Source of the DNA: Massilia aurea
GTDB taxonomy: Bacteria > Pseudomonadota > Gammaproteobacteria > Burkholderiales > Burkholderiaceae_D
Direction: 5' to 3'
Assembly: GCF_024753205.1 (NCBI RefSeq)
Contig: NZ_JANUGZ010000004.1
Span: 558,001-622,000 of the forward strand
DNA length: 64,000 nucleotides
The position numbers were made by a program, and so were the translations under genes. The stretch's first letter is position 1. Every line of letters starts with the position of its first letter. This document shows, in pieces, positions 41,926 to 51,985 of this stretch. The notes under the pieces were generated by a model. The model was given only the letters and a program-made list of their open reading frames with translations. It did no database searches and had not been told where the DNA came from.

Positions 41926-44244
41926 TCAGGCCGCAGCGCGTTCTTCGATCGGTTGTTCGGCGCCCGGCGCCGGCAGTGCCGCCAGCGCGGCCAGGAAGTC
42001 GTCGCCCCAGCGCTTCACGTCATGACCGCGCACGATCGCCGCCATGCGCCCGGCGCGGTACACTACCTCGTCGGCGCCCATCGTCAGCGCGTCGTACAGC
42101 GTCGCGCTCATCGCATTCGCGTCGTACGGGTTGACCAGGAGCGCGCCGTGCAGCTCGACGGCGGCGCCAGCAAACTCGGACAGCACCAGCGTGCCGGGCC
42201 GGCCCGTTGCATGGCGGGTGGCGACGTATTCCTTGGCCACCAGATTCAGGCCATCGCGCAGCGGCGTGATCCAGGCGATGTCGCAGGCGGCGTAGTGGGC
42301 CACAACCTGCTCGAACGGCAGGCTGCGGTAGAAGTAGCGTACCGGCACCCAGTCCATCGTGGAGAAGCGCCCGTTGATGCGCCCGACGATGCGGTCCAGG
42401 TCTTCGCGCAGGCTGTCGTAGATGTCCATGCCGCTGGCGGCCGGCGTGATGATGTTCAGCAGCGTGACCTTGCCCAACAGCTCCGGGTGCTGTTCGAGCA
42501 TGCGTTCATAGGCTTGCAGCTTTTCCAGCGAGCCTTTCACGTAGTCGAGACGCTCGATCGAGACGATCCCGGTCTTGCCGTCCAGGTAGGCGTCGATCTC
42601 CGCAATCTGCTGCTGCACGGCGTCGGTTTGCACCAGCGTGTCGATCAGGTCCGTGTTGGTGCCGACCGGGTGCGCGCCCAGCGCGACCTGGCGGCCATTC
42701 ACCTCGAGCGCGGTGGTCATGTGATCGACCCCCAGCGCGCAGCCGAAGGTCAGGAAGCGCGGCGCGCAGCCCACGCCGTCGACGACCTGCACCGGCGCGC
42801 AGGAACGGGCGGCGTCGACGAAGTTCTCGACGTAGCGCGGAATATGAAAGCCCACGTAGTCGCATTGCAGCAGGCTGCCGATGATGTCGCGCCGCCATGG
42901 CAGGATGTTGAAGACGTCGCTCGACGGGAACGCCGTGTGGTGGAAGAACGCAATCTTCAGGTCGGGGCGCAGCGGGCGCAGGAAGGCCGGCACCATCCAC
43001 AGGTTGTAGTCGTGGATCCAGGTGGTGGCGCCGTACGCCGCTTCGCGCGCGGTCTGCTCGGCGAACAGGCGGTTGATCTCGAGGTAGCGTTCCCAGTGGT
43101 CCTGGCGGAACACGGCTTTGTCGGGGAACGAAAAGATGATCGGCCAGAACGCCTCTTTCGAGAACTTCTTGTAGAACTGGTCGATATCGTCCGGCGTGAG
43201 CGCGATGCGGGCTGCTTTCAGGTGCGGATAGCGCGCCGCATCGACGGCGACATGCGGGACGAAGCCGGCCGGGTTGCGACTGTTCTGCTGCGACCAGGCG
43301 ACCCACGAGCCCTTGCGTCCCCCTGCGAAAAAGCTCAGCAGCGTGGGCATGATGCCGTTCGGGCTTTTCGGGCGCCGCGCGTACGTCACGCCATCCTCGA
43401 CCACTTCGTCGTAGGGCAGACGGTGATACACCATCACCAGCTCGGCGTCGCCGCAGGCTGGAGCGGGGGCAGGGCTGTCGTCGCCATCGAAGCGCAGGCC
43501 ATGGCGGCTAAGTGCTTCGAGGATGCCGCCGCAGCCGGCGGCATCGGCCACCACCACGCGCGGCGACTTGCGCACGGCTTCGACCAGTGCCGGTTCGGCG
43601 GCGCCCACGACCACGCCGCGAAAGCCCGCCTCGAACATCGACAGGTCATTCAGCGTGTCGCCCGCCACCAGGATATGGGCCGGATCGAACCCGGCCACCT
43701 CGGCCAGGCGGCGCACGGCGGCGCCCTTGCCGACGCCGCGCGGCAGCACGTCCAGGTACTGCCCGGCCGAGAACAGCAGATCGCACCCGAGGGCATCGAC
43801 CGCCGCGCGCAGTTCCGGCGTGATGGCGGACTCGGTCGCATAGAACGAACAGCGCCGCTCCTGCGGCACGAGCTGGCGCACCAGTTGCGGGAAGCCGCTC
43901 AGCGCGCGCAGCACTTCATGGGTGCCGGGCCAGGTGGCGGCGATCTCGTGCGCGAGCGGCTCGACCGGGCGCAGGTCGGCGTCGACGATTGTCGCGCCGA
44001 CGTCGGCGATGATGTAATGGGGGCGCGGGACAGTCGGATCGCTCAGCAGCGGAATGACGGTTTCCAGGCCGCGGCCAGTGACGAAGACCAGCTTGGCGCC
44101 GGGCAGGGCGCCGGAGAACAGTTCGCGGATGCGGCGCCGCGCCTCATGGGTGCCAGCCAGCAGCGTGCCGTCGAGATCGGTAGCGAGGACAAGGCGGGAA
44201 GGGTCGAGCAGGCGGGGCCAGCGTCGTGTATCAATGACAGTCAT
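41926..44244 (-). CDS. ggpPS: Bifunctional glucosylglycerol-phosphate phosphatase/synthase (GgpPS-like)
   Basis: The 772-aa protein joins two enzymes. Residues 15-255 are a HAD-IIB phosphatase (ATDLDGTLLAG with Asp23 and Asp25; KLVFVTGRGLETV; ILVAGDTLNDLSMFEAGFRG). From about residue 285 on is a GT20 retaining glycosyltransferase like cyanobacterial GgpS: FAGGRKGSWVAWSQQ, GATTWIHDYNLWMVPAFLRP, GIVSIERLDYVKGSLEKLQA, PLRDGLNLVAKEYVATR. The pair would make glucosylglycerol from ADP-glucose and glycerol 3-phosphate as a compatible solute. ATG 44244 is preferred over 44253 because AAGGA lies 8 bases before it. Trehalose-phosphate synthase is the main alternative. Confidence 0.83.
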   Translation of the reverse strand: MTVIDTRRWPRLLDPSRLVLATDLDGTLLAGTHEARRRIRELFSGALPGAKLVFVTGRGLETVIPLLSDPTVPRPHYIIADVGATIVDADLRPVEPLAHEIAATWPGTHEVLRALSGFPQLVRQLVPQERRCSFYATESAITPELRAAVDALGCDLLFSAGQYLDVLPRGVGKGAAVRRLAEVAGFDPAHILVAGDTLNDLSMFEAGFRGVVVGAAEPALVEAVRKSPRVVVADAAGCGGILEALSRHGLRFDGDDSPAPAPACGDAELVMVYHRLPYDEVVEDGVTYARRPKSPNGIMPTLLSFFAGGRKGSWVAWSQQNSRNPAGFVPHVAVDAARYPHLKAARIALTPDDIDQFYKKFSKEAFWPIIFSFPDKAVFRQDHWERYLEINRLFAEQTAREAAYGATTWIHDYNLWMVPAFLRPLRPDLKIAFFHHTAFPSSDVFNILPWRRDIIGSLLQCDYVGFHIPRYVENFVDAARSCAPVQVVDGVGCAPRFLTFGCALGVDHMTTALEVNGRQVALGAHPVGTNTDLIDTLVQTDAVQQQIAEIDAYLDGKTGIVSIERLDYVKGSLEKLQAYERMLEQHPELLGKVTLLNIITPAASGMDIYDSLREDLDRIVGRINGRFSTMDWVPVRYFYRSLPFEQVVAHYAACDIAWITPLRDGLNLVAKEYVATRHATGRPGTLVLSEFAGAAVELHGALLVNPYDANAMSATLYDALTMGADEVVYRAGRMAAIVRGHDVKRWGDDFLAALAALPAPGAEQPIEERAAA

Positions 44245-44603
44245 GTTGTACATCCTTGCAGCAATGCGTCCGCCAGCAGACCAGGGGTGGACTGACGGCG
44301 CAGGTCGGGGCCCGCGAAGTCGCCGGGGAGGCGCGCGGGCCGGGGAAAGGCGGATGGCGCGAAGCGCGCTTTGTTGTACGAAGAAGTGCGCGTTCGACAG
44401 GGGCCGCCGGGCGGAGAAGAAAGGGCAGCGCCGGCATGGGTGCCGGAGACCACGTGCGCCAGGTGCGCACGACGAAGCCCGTCCTCGAAATACATTTGTA
44501 CAATAACATTTTGATGGGGCAGGCACAACCGGCGATTCGCCTCGGCCGCTGGCCTCCGGCGATGCCAATCTTCTGCCGAAAGTTGAAACACCGAAAAAAG
44601 CTA
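44245..44603. other. Intergenic region between ggpPS and the tRNA gene
   Basis: About 360 bp with high GC and several short frames lacking ribosome-binding sites or domains. The first part would contain the minus-strand promoter of the osmotic-solute operon. Palindromic TTTGTACAATAA-type sequence near 44496-44506 is the only notable AT-rich patch and may mark it. Confidence 0.4.
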
Positions 44604-44633
44604 TTGCAAAAGTTCCAGCATGCCTCGTATAAT
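44604..44633 (+). promoter_or_regulatory. Promoter of the tRNA gene
   Basis: TTGCAA (44604-44609), an 18-bp spacer and a perfect TATAAT (44628-44633) lie 10 bp before the tRNA 5' end. The close distance means transcription starts almost at the mature tRNA. Confidence 0.78.
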
Positions 44634-44643
44634 TCGGCTCCCC

Positions 44644-44720
44644 GGGCGGTTAGTTCAGTTGGTTAGAATACTTGGTCGACATCCAAGGGGTCGCAGGTTC
44701 GAATCCTGCACCGCCCACCA
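44644..44720 (+). tRNA. tRNA-Val (anticodon GAC), CCA encoded
   Basis: The 77-nt cloverleaf has acceptor GGGCGGT/ACCGCCC with discriminator A and encoded CCA, D stem GTTC/GAAT, anticodon stem CTTGG/CCAAG, and T arm GCAGG-TTCGAAT-CCTGC. The seven-base anticodon loop is TCGACAT, giving GAC at positions 34-36 (Val). Position 33 is C rather than the near-universal U. The D arm and variable loop resemble tRNA-Asp. A73 and A35 fit valine identity. Confidence 0.85.
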
Positions 44721-44840
44721 GAAATTCAAGTCGCAGGCTCCCAGCAATGGTTGATGCCTGTAGAGACAAGGCGCACGATGCTGTGCCTGTCTGTGCCGTT
44801 CAGCTCGAACGGATTCTTCATTCTCCAGATACTGCGAAAA

Positions 44841-44882
44841 GCGCAACAGGACCGGTCTCGATGCCGATTTTTCCTGTTGCGC
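44841..44882. repeat. 11-bp dyad overlapping the rplC promoter
   Basis: GCGCAACAGGA (44841-44851) and TCCTGTTGCGC (44872-44882) are perfect reverse complements with a 20-nt spacer. The right arm contains the putative -35 of the rplC promoter. It could be an operator for a dimeric regulator or the terminator of an upstream transcript; the interior has a run of T residues just before the right arm. Confidence 0.5.
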
Positions 44883-44905
44883 CGTTGCCGTTTGCGCGCT
44901 ATACT
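44877..44905 (+). promoter_or_regulatory. Promoter of the rplC-rpsQ operon
   Basis: TTGCGC (44877-44882), a 17-bp spacer and TATACT (44900-44905), 92 bp before rplC. The -10 is identical to those of rpsL and rpsJ. The -35 is weak (3/6), suggesting dependence on an activator or UP-like sequences. Confidence 0.6.
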
Positions 44906-44996
44906 AGCCGGCTTCGGTACGGGTGCGTCTTTTATTGCCCGTATTATTTAGTAGTTCAACTACCCCCGCCCAATCGTAGGTGGGAATGGAGAAAAA

Positions 44997-45653
44997 ATGA
45001 GCTTGGGCCTTCTCGGTCGCAAGGTTGGCATGATGCGTATCTTCACGGACGAGGGTGATTCAATCCCTGTCACCGTGCTGGATGTGTCGAACAACCGTGT
45101 CGCACAAATCAAAACCCCTGAAACTGATGGCTACACCGCAGTTCAGGTCGTCTACGGTCAACGTCGTGCTTCGCGCGTGACGAAAGCCGCTGCCGGTCAC
45201 TACGCCAAAGCTGGCGTCGAAGCCGGTACGATGCTGAAAGAATTCCGCATCGATTCCACCAAAGCCGCCGAACTCAAAGCCGGTGACACCATCGATGCTT
45301 CGCTGTTCGAAGTGGGCCAGAAAATCGACGTGCAAGGCACCTCGATCGGTAAAGGCTACGCCGGTACCATCAAGCGTCACAACTTCGCATCGGGCCGTGC
45401 TACCCACGGTAACTCGCGTTCGCACAATGTTCCTGGCTCGATCGGTATGGCCCAGGATCCAGGCCGCGTGTTCCCAGGCAAGCGCATGACCGGTCACATG
45501 GGCGACGTCACCGTCACCACCCAGAACCTGGAAGTTGCTCGCATCGACACCGAACGTCAGCTGCTGCTGATCAAAGGTGCCGTACCTGGCGCGAAGAACG
45601 GCCAAGTGGTCGTCAAGCCTGCTGTTAAAACCAAACTCAAGAAAGGAGCGTAA
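44997..45653 (+). CDS. rplC: 50S ribosomal protein L3
   Basis: The 218-aa protein matches L3 ([60 protein letters not shown]), including the Gln that PrmB methylates (in GSIGMAQDP). L3 is an early 23S-binding protein near the peptidyl-transferase centre. It is now the first gene of its transcript because rpsJ is separated. rplD follows after 3 bp. Confidence 0.98.
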   Translation: MSLGLLGRKVGMMRIFTDEGDSIPVTVLDVSNNRVAQIKTPETDGYTAVQVVYGQRRASRVTKAAAGHYAKAGVEAGTMLKEFRIDSTKAAELKAGDTIDASLFEVGQKIDVQGTSIGKGYAGTIKRHNFASGRATHGNSRSHNVPGSIGMAQDPGRVFPGKRMTGHMGDVTVTTQNLEVARIDTERQLLLIKGAVPGAKNGQVVVKPAVKTKLKKGA

Positions 45654-45656
45654 GCC

Positions 45657-46277
45657 ATGGAACTGAAGCTCCTGAATGAGCAAGGTCAAGACGGCGCCAA
45701 TGTTGCAGCCGCCGATGAAGTGTTCGGTCGTGAATACAACGAAGCCCTGATTCACCAAGTCGTCGTCGCCTACGCTGCTAACGCACGTGGCGGTAACCGC
45801 AAGCAGAAAGATCGTGAAGAAGTCCACCACACGACCAAGAAGCCATGGCGCCAAAAAGGTACCGGCCGCGCTCGTGCTGGTATGTCGTCGTCGCCACTGT
45901 GGCGCGGCGGTGGTCGTATCTTCCCGAACAGCCCAGAAGAAAACTTCACGCACAAAGTTAACAAGAAGATGTTCCGCGCAGGTATCTGCTCGATCTTCTC
46001 GCAACTGGCCCGCGAAGGCCGTCTGAGTGTCGTCGAGAACCTGTCGATCGAAGCACCAAAGACCAAGCTGCTGTCGCAGAAACTGCTGGGCATGGGTCTG
46101 GACTCGGTCCTGGTGATCACCGATACCATCGATGAAAACCTCGAGCTGGCATCGCGCAATCTGCCGCACGTTCTGGTCGTTGAGCCTAAGCACGCTGACC
46201 CGATGTCGCTGGTGTTCTACAAGAAAATCCTGGTCACGAAAGCTGCTCTGGCCAAGATCGAGGAGATGTACGCATGA
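45657..46277 (+). CDS. rplD: 50S ribosomal protein L4
   Basis: The 206-aa protein starts [16 protein letters not shown] and has the conserved tentacle [20 protein letters not shown] that lines the exit tunnel. In Escherichia coli L4 also represses the S10 operon by binding the leader upstream of rpsJ; with rpsJ moved away, that leader cannot be assumed here. Overlaps rplW by 4 bp. Confidence 0.97.
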   Translation: MELKLLNEQGQDGANVAAADEVFGREYNEALIHQVVVAYAANARGGNRKQKDREEVHHTTKKPWRQKGTGRARAGMSSSPLWRGGGRIFPNSPEENFTHKVNKKMFRAGICSIFSQLAREGRLSVVENLSIEAPKTKLLSQKLLGMGLDSVLVITDTIDENLELASRNLPHVLVVEPKHADPMSLVFYKKILVTKAALAKIEEMYA

Positions 46278-46590
46278 GCGCCGCAATCAAATTTAGCGAA
46301 GAGCGTCTGATGAAGGTGCTGCTGGCTCCGATCATTTCCGAGAAGGCTACCTTCGTCGCGGAAAAGAACGAGCAGATCGTGTTCAAGGTCATGCCTGACG
46401 CGACCAAGCCAGAAATCAAGGCTGCTGTCGAACTGCTGTTCAAAGTCGAGGTCGAATCGGTCCAGACGTTGAACCGTGAAGGCAAGCAGAAGCGTTCGGG
46501 CCGTTTCAACGGTCGTCGCAACCACACCAAGCGTGCTTTCGTGTGCCTGAAGCCAGGCCAGGAAATCAATTTTGTCGAGGAGGCTAAATA

Positions 46591-46591
<1 letters not shown>
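46274..46591 (+). CDS. rplW: 50S ribosomal protein L23
   Basis: The 105-aa protein contains [18 protein letters not shown] and [18 protein letters not shown], the L23 loop at the tunnel exit that docks trigger factor and SRP. It begins with an ATGA overlap at the rplD stop and shares one base with rplB. Both junctions point to tight translational coupling. Confidence 0.97.
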
Positions 46592-47418
<827 letters not shown>

Positions 47419-47427
47419 GGATAAAAA

Positions 47428-47703
47428 ATGACTCGTTCATTGAAAAAAGGGCCGTTTATTGACGCCCACCTGGTGAAAAAAGTCGAAGCCGCGCAAGCGA
47501 ACAAAGACAAAAAGCCAGTCAAAACCTGGTCGCGCCGCTCGACGATCTCCCCAGACTTCATCGGTCTGACGATCGCTGTTCACAACGGCAAGCTGCACGT
47601 TCCTGTGTATGTGTCGGAGAACATGGTCGGCCACAAGCTCGGCGAGTTCGCGCTGACCCGTACGTTCAAGGGCCACGCCGCTGACAAGAAGGCGAAAAAA
47701 TAA
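47428..47703 (+). CDS. rpsS: 30S ribosomal protein S19
   Basis: The 91-aa protein starts [20 protein letters not shown] and contains IKTWSRR-like [20 protein letters not shown] and [18 protein letters not shown]. It forms a 30S head complex with S13 and contacts the A-site tRNA region. The stop shares one base with the rplV start (TAATG). Confidence 0.97.
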   Translation: MTRSLKKGPFIDAHLVKKVEAAQANKDKKPVKTWSRRSTISPDFIGLTIAVHNGKLHVPVYVSENMVGHKLGEFALTRTFKGHAADKKAKK

Positions 47704-48032
47704 TGGAAACTAAAGCTATCCTCAAAGGCGTGCGCCTGTCGGAACAAAAAGGCCGCCTGGTGGCCGATCTGATCCGCGGCAAGAAAGTTGACGCAGCACT
47801 CAACATTCTGCAATTCAGCCCAAAAAAGGGCGCGACGATCATCAAGAAGGTTCTCGAGTCGGCTATCGCCAACGCGGAACACAATGATGGCGCGGACATC
47901 GACGAACTGAAAATCGTTCAGATCTATGTCGAAAAGGGCCCGATCCTGAAGCGTTTCACGGCACGTGCAAAAGGCCGCGGCGATCGTATTTCTAAACAAT
48001 CCTGTCACATTTACGTGACTGTCGGTAACTAA
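47703..48032 (+). CDS. rplV: 50S ribosomal protein L22
   Basis: The 109-aa protein ([40 protein letters not shown]) ends in the conserved extended hairpin [20 protein letters not shown] that narrows the exit tunnel and is a site of macrolide-resistance changes. No insertion or deletion in the hairpin is evident. rpsC starts 11 bp later. Confidence 0.97.
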   Translation: METKAILKGVRLSEQKGRLVADLIRGKKVDAALNILQFSPKKGATIIKKVLESAIANAEHNDGADIDELKIVQIYVEKGPILKRFTARAKGRGDRISKQSCHIYVTVGN

Positions 48033-48043
48033 GGAGTCACAGA

Positions 48044-48886
48044 ATGGGTCAGAAAATCCACCCAACCGGCTTCCGCCTGGCGGTCACCCGTAACTGGTCG
48101 TCGCGTTGGTATGCTGGTAACGGCAACTTCGCAGCCATGCTGCTGGAAGACCTGGAAGCACGCGCTTTCCTGAAAAAGAAGCTGAAGAACGCTTCGGTCG
48201 GTCGCATCGTCATCGAGCGTCCTGCCAAGAATGCGCGTTTCACCATTTACTCGTCGCGTCCTGGTGTCGTGATTGGTAAAAAAGGCGAAGACATCGAAGT
48301 GCTGAAGTCGTCGCTGGCGAAGATCATGGGCGTGCCAGTGCACGTCAATATCGAAGAGATCCGCAAGCCTGAGATCGATTCGCAGCTGATCGCCGATTCG
48401 ATCTCGCAACAGCTCGAAAAGCGCATCATGTTCCGTCGTGCAATGAAGCGCGCGATGCAAAATGCAATGCGTCTGGGCGCTGTCGGCATCAAGATCATGT
48501 CGTCGGGTCGCCTGAACGGCATCGAAATCGCACGTACCGAATGGTACCGCGAAGGTCGCGTGCCACTTCACACCCTGCGCGCCGATATCGACTACGGCAC
48601 CAGCGAAGCATCGACCACGTACGGCATCATCGGCGTCAAGGTCTGGGTCTACAAGGGCGACCGTTCGGTCACCGGCGAAGCACCAGTCATCGACACCCCG
48701 CCGGACGACAAGAAGCCACGCGGCCCACGTCGTGACGATGGCAAGCCATCGCGCGGCCCACGCCCAGCAGGCGGCGCACGTCCAGCCACTGCAGCACCAG
48801 TTGTCCGCGCTCGTCCAGCTGTCAAGCTGGCGACCCCGGCTGCCGCTGCACCTGCTGCTGCCCCAGCTGAGAAAGCAGGAGAATAA
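48044..48886 (+). CDS. rpsC: 30S ribosomal protein S3, with extended C-terminus
   Basis: S3 helps form the mRNA entry channel and has helicase activity there. Residues 1-215 are standard S3: [20 protein letters not shown], the KH motif [40 protein letters not shown]. After about residue 220 a low-complexity tail rich in Pro, Ala, Arg and Lys of about 60 residues follows, making the protein 280 aa compared with 233 in Escherichia coli. Betaproteobacterial S3 proteins are often longer than the enteric form. Confidence 0.97.
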   Translation: MGQKIHPTGFRLAVTRNWSSRWYAGNGNFAAMLLEDLEARAFLKKKLKNASVGRIVIERPAKNARFTIYSSRPGVVIGKKGEDIEVLKSSLAKIMGVPVHVNIEEIRKPEIDSQLIADSISQQLEKRIMFRRAMKRAMQNAMRLGAVGIKIMSSGRLNGIEIARTEWYREGRVPLHTLRADIDYGTSEASTTYGIIGVKVWVYKGDRSVTGEAPVIDTPPDDKKPRGPRRDDGKPSRGPRPAGGARPATAAPVVRARPAVKLATPAAAAPAAAPAEKAGE

Positions 48887-48888
48887 GC

Positions 48889-49308
48889 ATGCTGCAACCA
48901 TCGCGCAGGAAGTATCGTAAAGAGCAGAAAGGCCGTAACACCGGCATTTCGCACACCCGCGGCACCGCGGTCTCGTTCGGTGAATTCGGTCTGAAGGCAG
49001 TTGCCCGCGGCCGTATCACTGCACGTCAGATCGAGGCGGCACGTCGCGCCATGACCCGTCACATCAAGCGTGGCGGTCGTATCTGGATCCGTATCTTCCC
49101 GGACAAGCCGATTTCGAACAAGCCAGCTGAAGTTCGTATGGGTAACGGTAAAGGTAACCCGGAATACTACGTCGCTGAAATCCAGCCAGGCAAAGTCCTG
49201 TATGAGATGGACGGCGTTGATGAAACCCTGGCGCGCGAAGCATTCCGCCTGGCCGCTGCCAAACTGCCACTGGCTACCACGTTCGTGGTTCGCCAGGTCG
49301 GTCAATAA
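48889..49308 (+). CDS. rplP: 50S ribosomal protein L16
   Basis: The 139-aa protein ([60 protein letters not shown]) matches L16, which helps place the A-site tRNA; Arg in the segment GKGNPE... is the hydroxylation region in other bacteria. It starts 2 bp after rpsC and is followed by rpmC after 12 bp. Confidence 0.97.
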   Translation: MLQPSRRKYRKEQKGRNTGISHTRGTAVSFGEFGLKAVARGRITARQIEAARRAMTRHIKRGGRIWIRIFPDKPISNKPAEVRMGNGKGNPEYYVAEIQPGKVLYEMDGVDETLAREAFRLAAAKLPLATTFVVRQVGQ

Positions 49309-49320
49309 CAGGAGTTGTAT

Positions 49321-49512
49321 ATGAAAGCATCGGAACTCCGCGGCAAGGACCAGGACGCGCTGCAGAAGGAGCTGAACGAGCTGCTCAAGGCCCAGTTCGG
49401 TCTGCGCATGCAAGTCGCCACCCAGCAGCTCGGGAATACCTCGCAGCTCAAGAAAGTACGTCGCGATATCGCGCGTGTGAAGACTGTGATGAACACGAAG
49501 GAAGCCAAATGA
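49321..49512 (+). CDS. rpmC: 50S ribosomal protein L29
   Basis: The 63-aa helical protein ([40 protein letters not shown]) is L29, at the tunnel exit next to L23. ATG 49321 is preferred over an in-frame TTG at 49315 because GGAG lies 5-8 bases before the ATG. The stop overlaps the rpsQ start by 4 bases. Confidence 0.96.
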   Translation: MKASELRGKDQDALQKELNELLKAQFGLRMQVATQQLGNTSQLKKVRRDIARVKTVMNTKEAK

Positions 49513-49781
49513 ACGACACCACTAAAACGGCGCTGAAGCGTACGCTGGTCGGTAAAGTCGTGTCCGACAAAATGGACAAGACGGTAACCGTACTGATCGA
49601 ACGTCACGTCAAGCATCCGCTGTACGGCAAGATCATCGTGCGCTCGAACAAGTATCACGCGCACGACGAAGCGAACGAAGCGAAAATTGGCGACACCGTC
49701 GAGATCGCAGAAGGTCGCCCGATCTCGAAGACGAAAGCCTGGACGGTCACCCAGGTGCTGTTGGTAGCACCAGTCCTCTAA
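49509..49781 (+). CDS. rpsQ: 30S ribosomal protein S17
   Basis: The 90-aa OB-fold protein contains [20 protein letters not shown] and [21 protein letters not shown]17 binds 16S rRNA early in assembly. It is the last gene before a 234-bp gap with a strong hairpin, so the S10-type transcript probably ends or is attenuated after it. Confidence 0.97.
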   Translation: MNDTTKTALKRTLVGKVVSDKMDKTVTVLIERHVKHPLYGKIIVRSNKYHAHDEANEAKIGDTVEIAEGRPISKTKAWTVTQVLLVAPVL

Positions 49782-49804
49782 GCTTTAAAAAATTGTCTTG
49801 CGTG

Positions 49805-49833
49805 GCCCGCTGGTATCTGAGATACTAGCGGGC
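49805..49833 (+). terminator. Hairpin after rpsQ
   Basis: A 13-bp stem (GCCCGCTGGTATC/GATACTAGCGGGC, one G-U pair, 3-nt loop) lies 24 bp after the rpsQ stop. The following bases CTTCGTTC are only moderately T-rich, so it may terminate partially or mark an RNA-processing site between the S10 and spc units. Confidence 0.6.
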
Positions 49834-49855
49834 TTCGTTCATGTGTTGCCGCAGT

Positions 49856-49885
49856 TTGTCCCCCTCGGCAAGTGCGGCCTGTAAC
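49856..49885 (+). promoter_or_regulatory. Tentative spc-operon promoter
   Basis: TTGTCC (49856-49861), an 18-bp spacer and TGTAAC (49880-49885), each a 4/6 consensus match, lie 131 bp before rplN. The gap position matches that of the spc promoter in Escherichia coli, but the match is modest. Confidence 0.3.
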
Positions 49886-50015
49886 GAAGAGCGTTATTGG
49901 AAAGTCCAATCACCCAATCGTGGTGCTCCAGCAGGGGCGTTACGGCGGGACCAAGACTGACCGCAGGCCCACAAATTGTGGGGTTTCTTCGGCTTAAGTT
50001 GGGAAAGAAAATACT

Positions 50016-50384
50016 ATGATTCAAACCGAAAGCCGGCTCGAAGTAGCCGACAACACGGGTGCAAAGGAAGTTCTGTGCATCAAGGTGTTGGGCGGCTCAA
50101 AGCGCCGTTACGCGAGCATTGGCGACATCATCAAGGTCACCGTTAAAGTCGCAGCCCCACGTGGTCGCGTCAAAAAAGGTGAAATTTACAATGCCGTGGT
50201 TGTGCGCACCGCAAAAGGTGTGCGTCGCCCGGATGGTTCCCTGGTCAAGTTCGACGGCAATGCCGCTGTCCTGCTGAACGCCAAGCTGGAGCCAATCGGT
50301 ACCCGTATCTTCGGACCAGTGACGCGCGAGCTGCGCACTGAAAAGTTCATGAAGATCGTGTCGCTGGCACCTGAAGTTCTGTAA
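50016..50384 (+). CDS. rplN: 50S ribosomal protein L14
   Basis: The 122-aa protein ([73 protein letters not shown]) is a complete L14, which contacts L19 and 16S rRNA in bridge B8. It is the first gene of the spc operon. rplX starts 9 bp later. Confidence 0.98.
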   Translation: MIQTESRLEVADNTGAKEVLCIKVLGGSKRRYASIGDIIKVTVKVAAPRGRVKKGEIYNAVVVRTAKGVRRPDGSLVKFDGNAAVLLNAKLEPIGTRIFGPVTRELRTEKFMKIVSLAPEVL

Positions 50385-50393
50385 GGATACGAC

Positions 50394-50708
50394 ATGGATA
50401 AGATTCGTAAAAACGACGAAGTCATCGTTCTGGCCGGGAAAGACAAGGGCAAGCGCGGTGTCGTTCAACAGCGTGTAGACGCTGAACACGTCATCGTCGA
50501 AGGCGTCAACGTCGCTAAAAAAGCGACCAAGCCTAACCCGATGACCGGTGTTACTGGTGGTATCGTCGACAAGACAATGCCGATTCACGTGTCGAATGTC
50601 GCGCTGTTCAACGCAGCGACCGGCAAGGCAGATCGCGTTGGCTTCAAAGACCAGGACGGCAAAAAAGTCCGCGTCTTCAAGTCGAGCGGCGAAGTAGTGA
50701 AGGGGTAA
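50394..50708 (+). CDS. rplX: 50S ribosomal protein L24
   Basis: The 104-aa KOW-domain protein ([40 protein letters not shown]) is L24, an initiator of 50S assembly located near the tunnel exit. It lies 9 bp after rplN and 6 bp before rplE in the standard spc order. Confidence 0.97.
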   Translation: MDKIRKNDEVIVLAGKDKGKRGVVQQRVDAEHVIVEGVNVAKKATKPNPMTGVTGGIVDKTMPIHVSNVALFNAATGKADRVGFKDQDGKKVRVFKSSGEVVKG

Positions 50709-50714
50709 GAATAA

Positions 50715-51254
50715 ATGGCCCGTCTCCAAGCAATTTACAAAGAAAAAGTCGTCGCCGAGCTGACCGAGAAATTCGGCTACAAGTCGGTGATGGAAGTGCC
50801 ACGTCTGACCAAGATCACCCTGAACATGGGTCTGTCGGAAGCAGTCGCTGACAAGAAGATCATCGAGCACGCCACTGGCGACCTGACGAAGATCGCCGGC
50901 CAGAAGCCAGTGATCACCAAGGCACGCAAGGCAATCGCTGGTTTCAAGATCCGCGAAGGCTACCCGATCGGCACGATGGTGACCCTGCGCGGCGCCCGTA
51001 TGTACGAATTCCTGGACCGTTTCATCACCGTGGCTCTGCCGCGCGTGCGTGACTTCCGCGGTGTCAATGGTAAATCGTTCGATGGTCGCGGCAACTACAA
51101 CATCGGTGTCAAGGAACAGATCATCTTCCCAGAGATCGACTACGACAAGATCGATGCACTGCGTGGCATGAACATCTCGATCACCACGACTGCTAAGACC
51201 GACGAAGAAGCCAAAGCGCTGCTCGCCGCCTTCAAATTCCCGTTCAGGAACTAA
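50715..51254 (+). CDS. rplE: 50S ribosomal protein L5
   Basis: The 179-aa protein ([60 protein letters not shown]) is L5, which binds 5S rRNA and the P-site tRNA. Length and motifs are those of the family. rpsN follows 5 bp later. Confidence 0.98.
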   Translation: MARLQAIYKEKVVAELTEKFGYKSVMEVPRLTKITLNMGLSEAVADKKIIEHATGDLTKIAGQKPVITKARKAIAGFKIREGYPIGTMVTLRGARMYEFLDRFITVALPRVRDFRGVNGKSFDGRGNYNIGVKEQIIFPEIDYDKIDALRGMNISITTTAKTDEEAKALLAAFKFPFRN

Positions 51255-51259
51255 GAGCA

Positions 51260-51565
51260 ATGGCAAAACTTTCACTGATTAACCGCGAAAAGAAGCGTGC
51301 AGACCTGGTGGAGAAATTCGCCCCGAAGCGTGCCGCTCTTAAAGCGATCATCGACGACCAGTCGAAGACGGAAGAAGAACGCTACGAAGCGCGTCTGAAG
51401 CTGCAGGCTCTGCCGCGCAACTCGGCGCCGACCCGTCAGCGTAACCGCTGCGCCATCACTGGCCGTCCACGTGGCACATTCCGTAAATTCGGTCTGGCAC
51501 GTACCAAAGTCCGCGAATTCGCCATGAAGGGCGAAATTCCTGGTATGACCAAAGCAAGCTGGTAA
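51260..51565 (+). CDS. rpsN: 30S ribosomal protein S14 (zinc-free type)
   Basis: The 101-aa protein ([40 protein letters not shown]) is the long S14 form with only one cysteine, lacking the CxxC pair of the zinc-binding short form. A zinc-responsive paralog need not exist. It lies between rplE and rpsH. Confidence 0.97.
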   Translation: MAKLSLINREKKRADLVEKFAPKRAALKAIIDDQSKTEEERYEARLKLQALPRNSAPTRQRNRCAITGRPRGTFRKFGLARTKVREFAMKGEIPGMTKASW

Positions 51566-51579
51566 TAGGAGAATATGCA

Positions 51580-51975
51580 ATGAGTATGAGCGATCCTATC
51601 GCCGATATGCTGACCCGCATTCGCAACGCACAAGTTGTTCAGAAAACCACGGTCGCAATGCCGTCGTCAAAAGTCAAGGTTGCCATTGCCAACGTCCTGA
51701 AGGACGAGGGTTACATTGAGGATTTCGCTGTCACCTCCGAAGGTGGTAAAGCGGAACTGAAAATCGGTTTGAAGTATTACACTGGCCGTCCGGTCATCGA
51801 GCGCCTTGAGCGCGTGTCCCGTCCAGGCCTGCGTATCTACAAAGGTAAAGACGAGATTCCAACCGTCATGAACGGCCTGGGCGTGGCAATCGTGTCGACT
51901 CCGCAAGGCGTCATGACTGATCGCAAAGCGCGCGCTACCGGTGTCGGTGGCGAAGTGATTTGCTACGTGGCTTAA
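51580..51975 (+). CDS. rpsH: 30S ribosomal protein S8
   Basis: The 131-aa protein ([57 protein letters not shown]) is S8. In Escherichia coli S8 represses the spc operon by binding the mRNA near the rplE start; whether the same site exists here cannot be judged without folding. ATG 51580 is preceded by AGGAG. Confidence 0.97.
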   Translation: MSMSDPIADMLTRIRNAQVVQKTTVAMPSSKVKVAIANVLKDEGYIEDFAVTSEGGKAELKIGLKYYTGRPVIERLERVSRPGLRIYKGKDEIPTVMNGLGVAIVSTPQGVMTDRKARATGVGGEVICYVA

Positions 51976-51985
51976 GGAGTAGACG

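Noticed and set aside
44644..44720. tRNA as the attachment site of an integrative element covering the 15-kb block
   Set aside because: No duplicated tRNA 3' end was seen near the other edge, and no integrase is encoded in the block.
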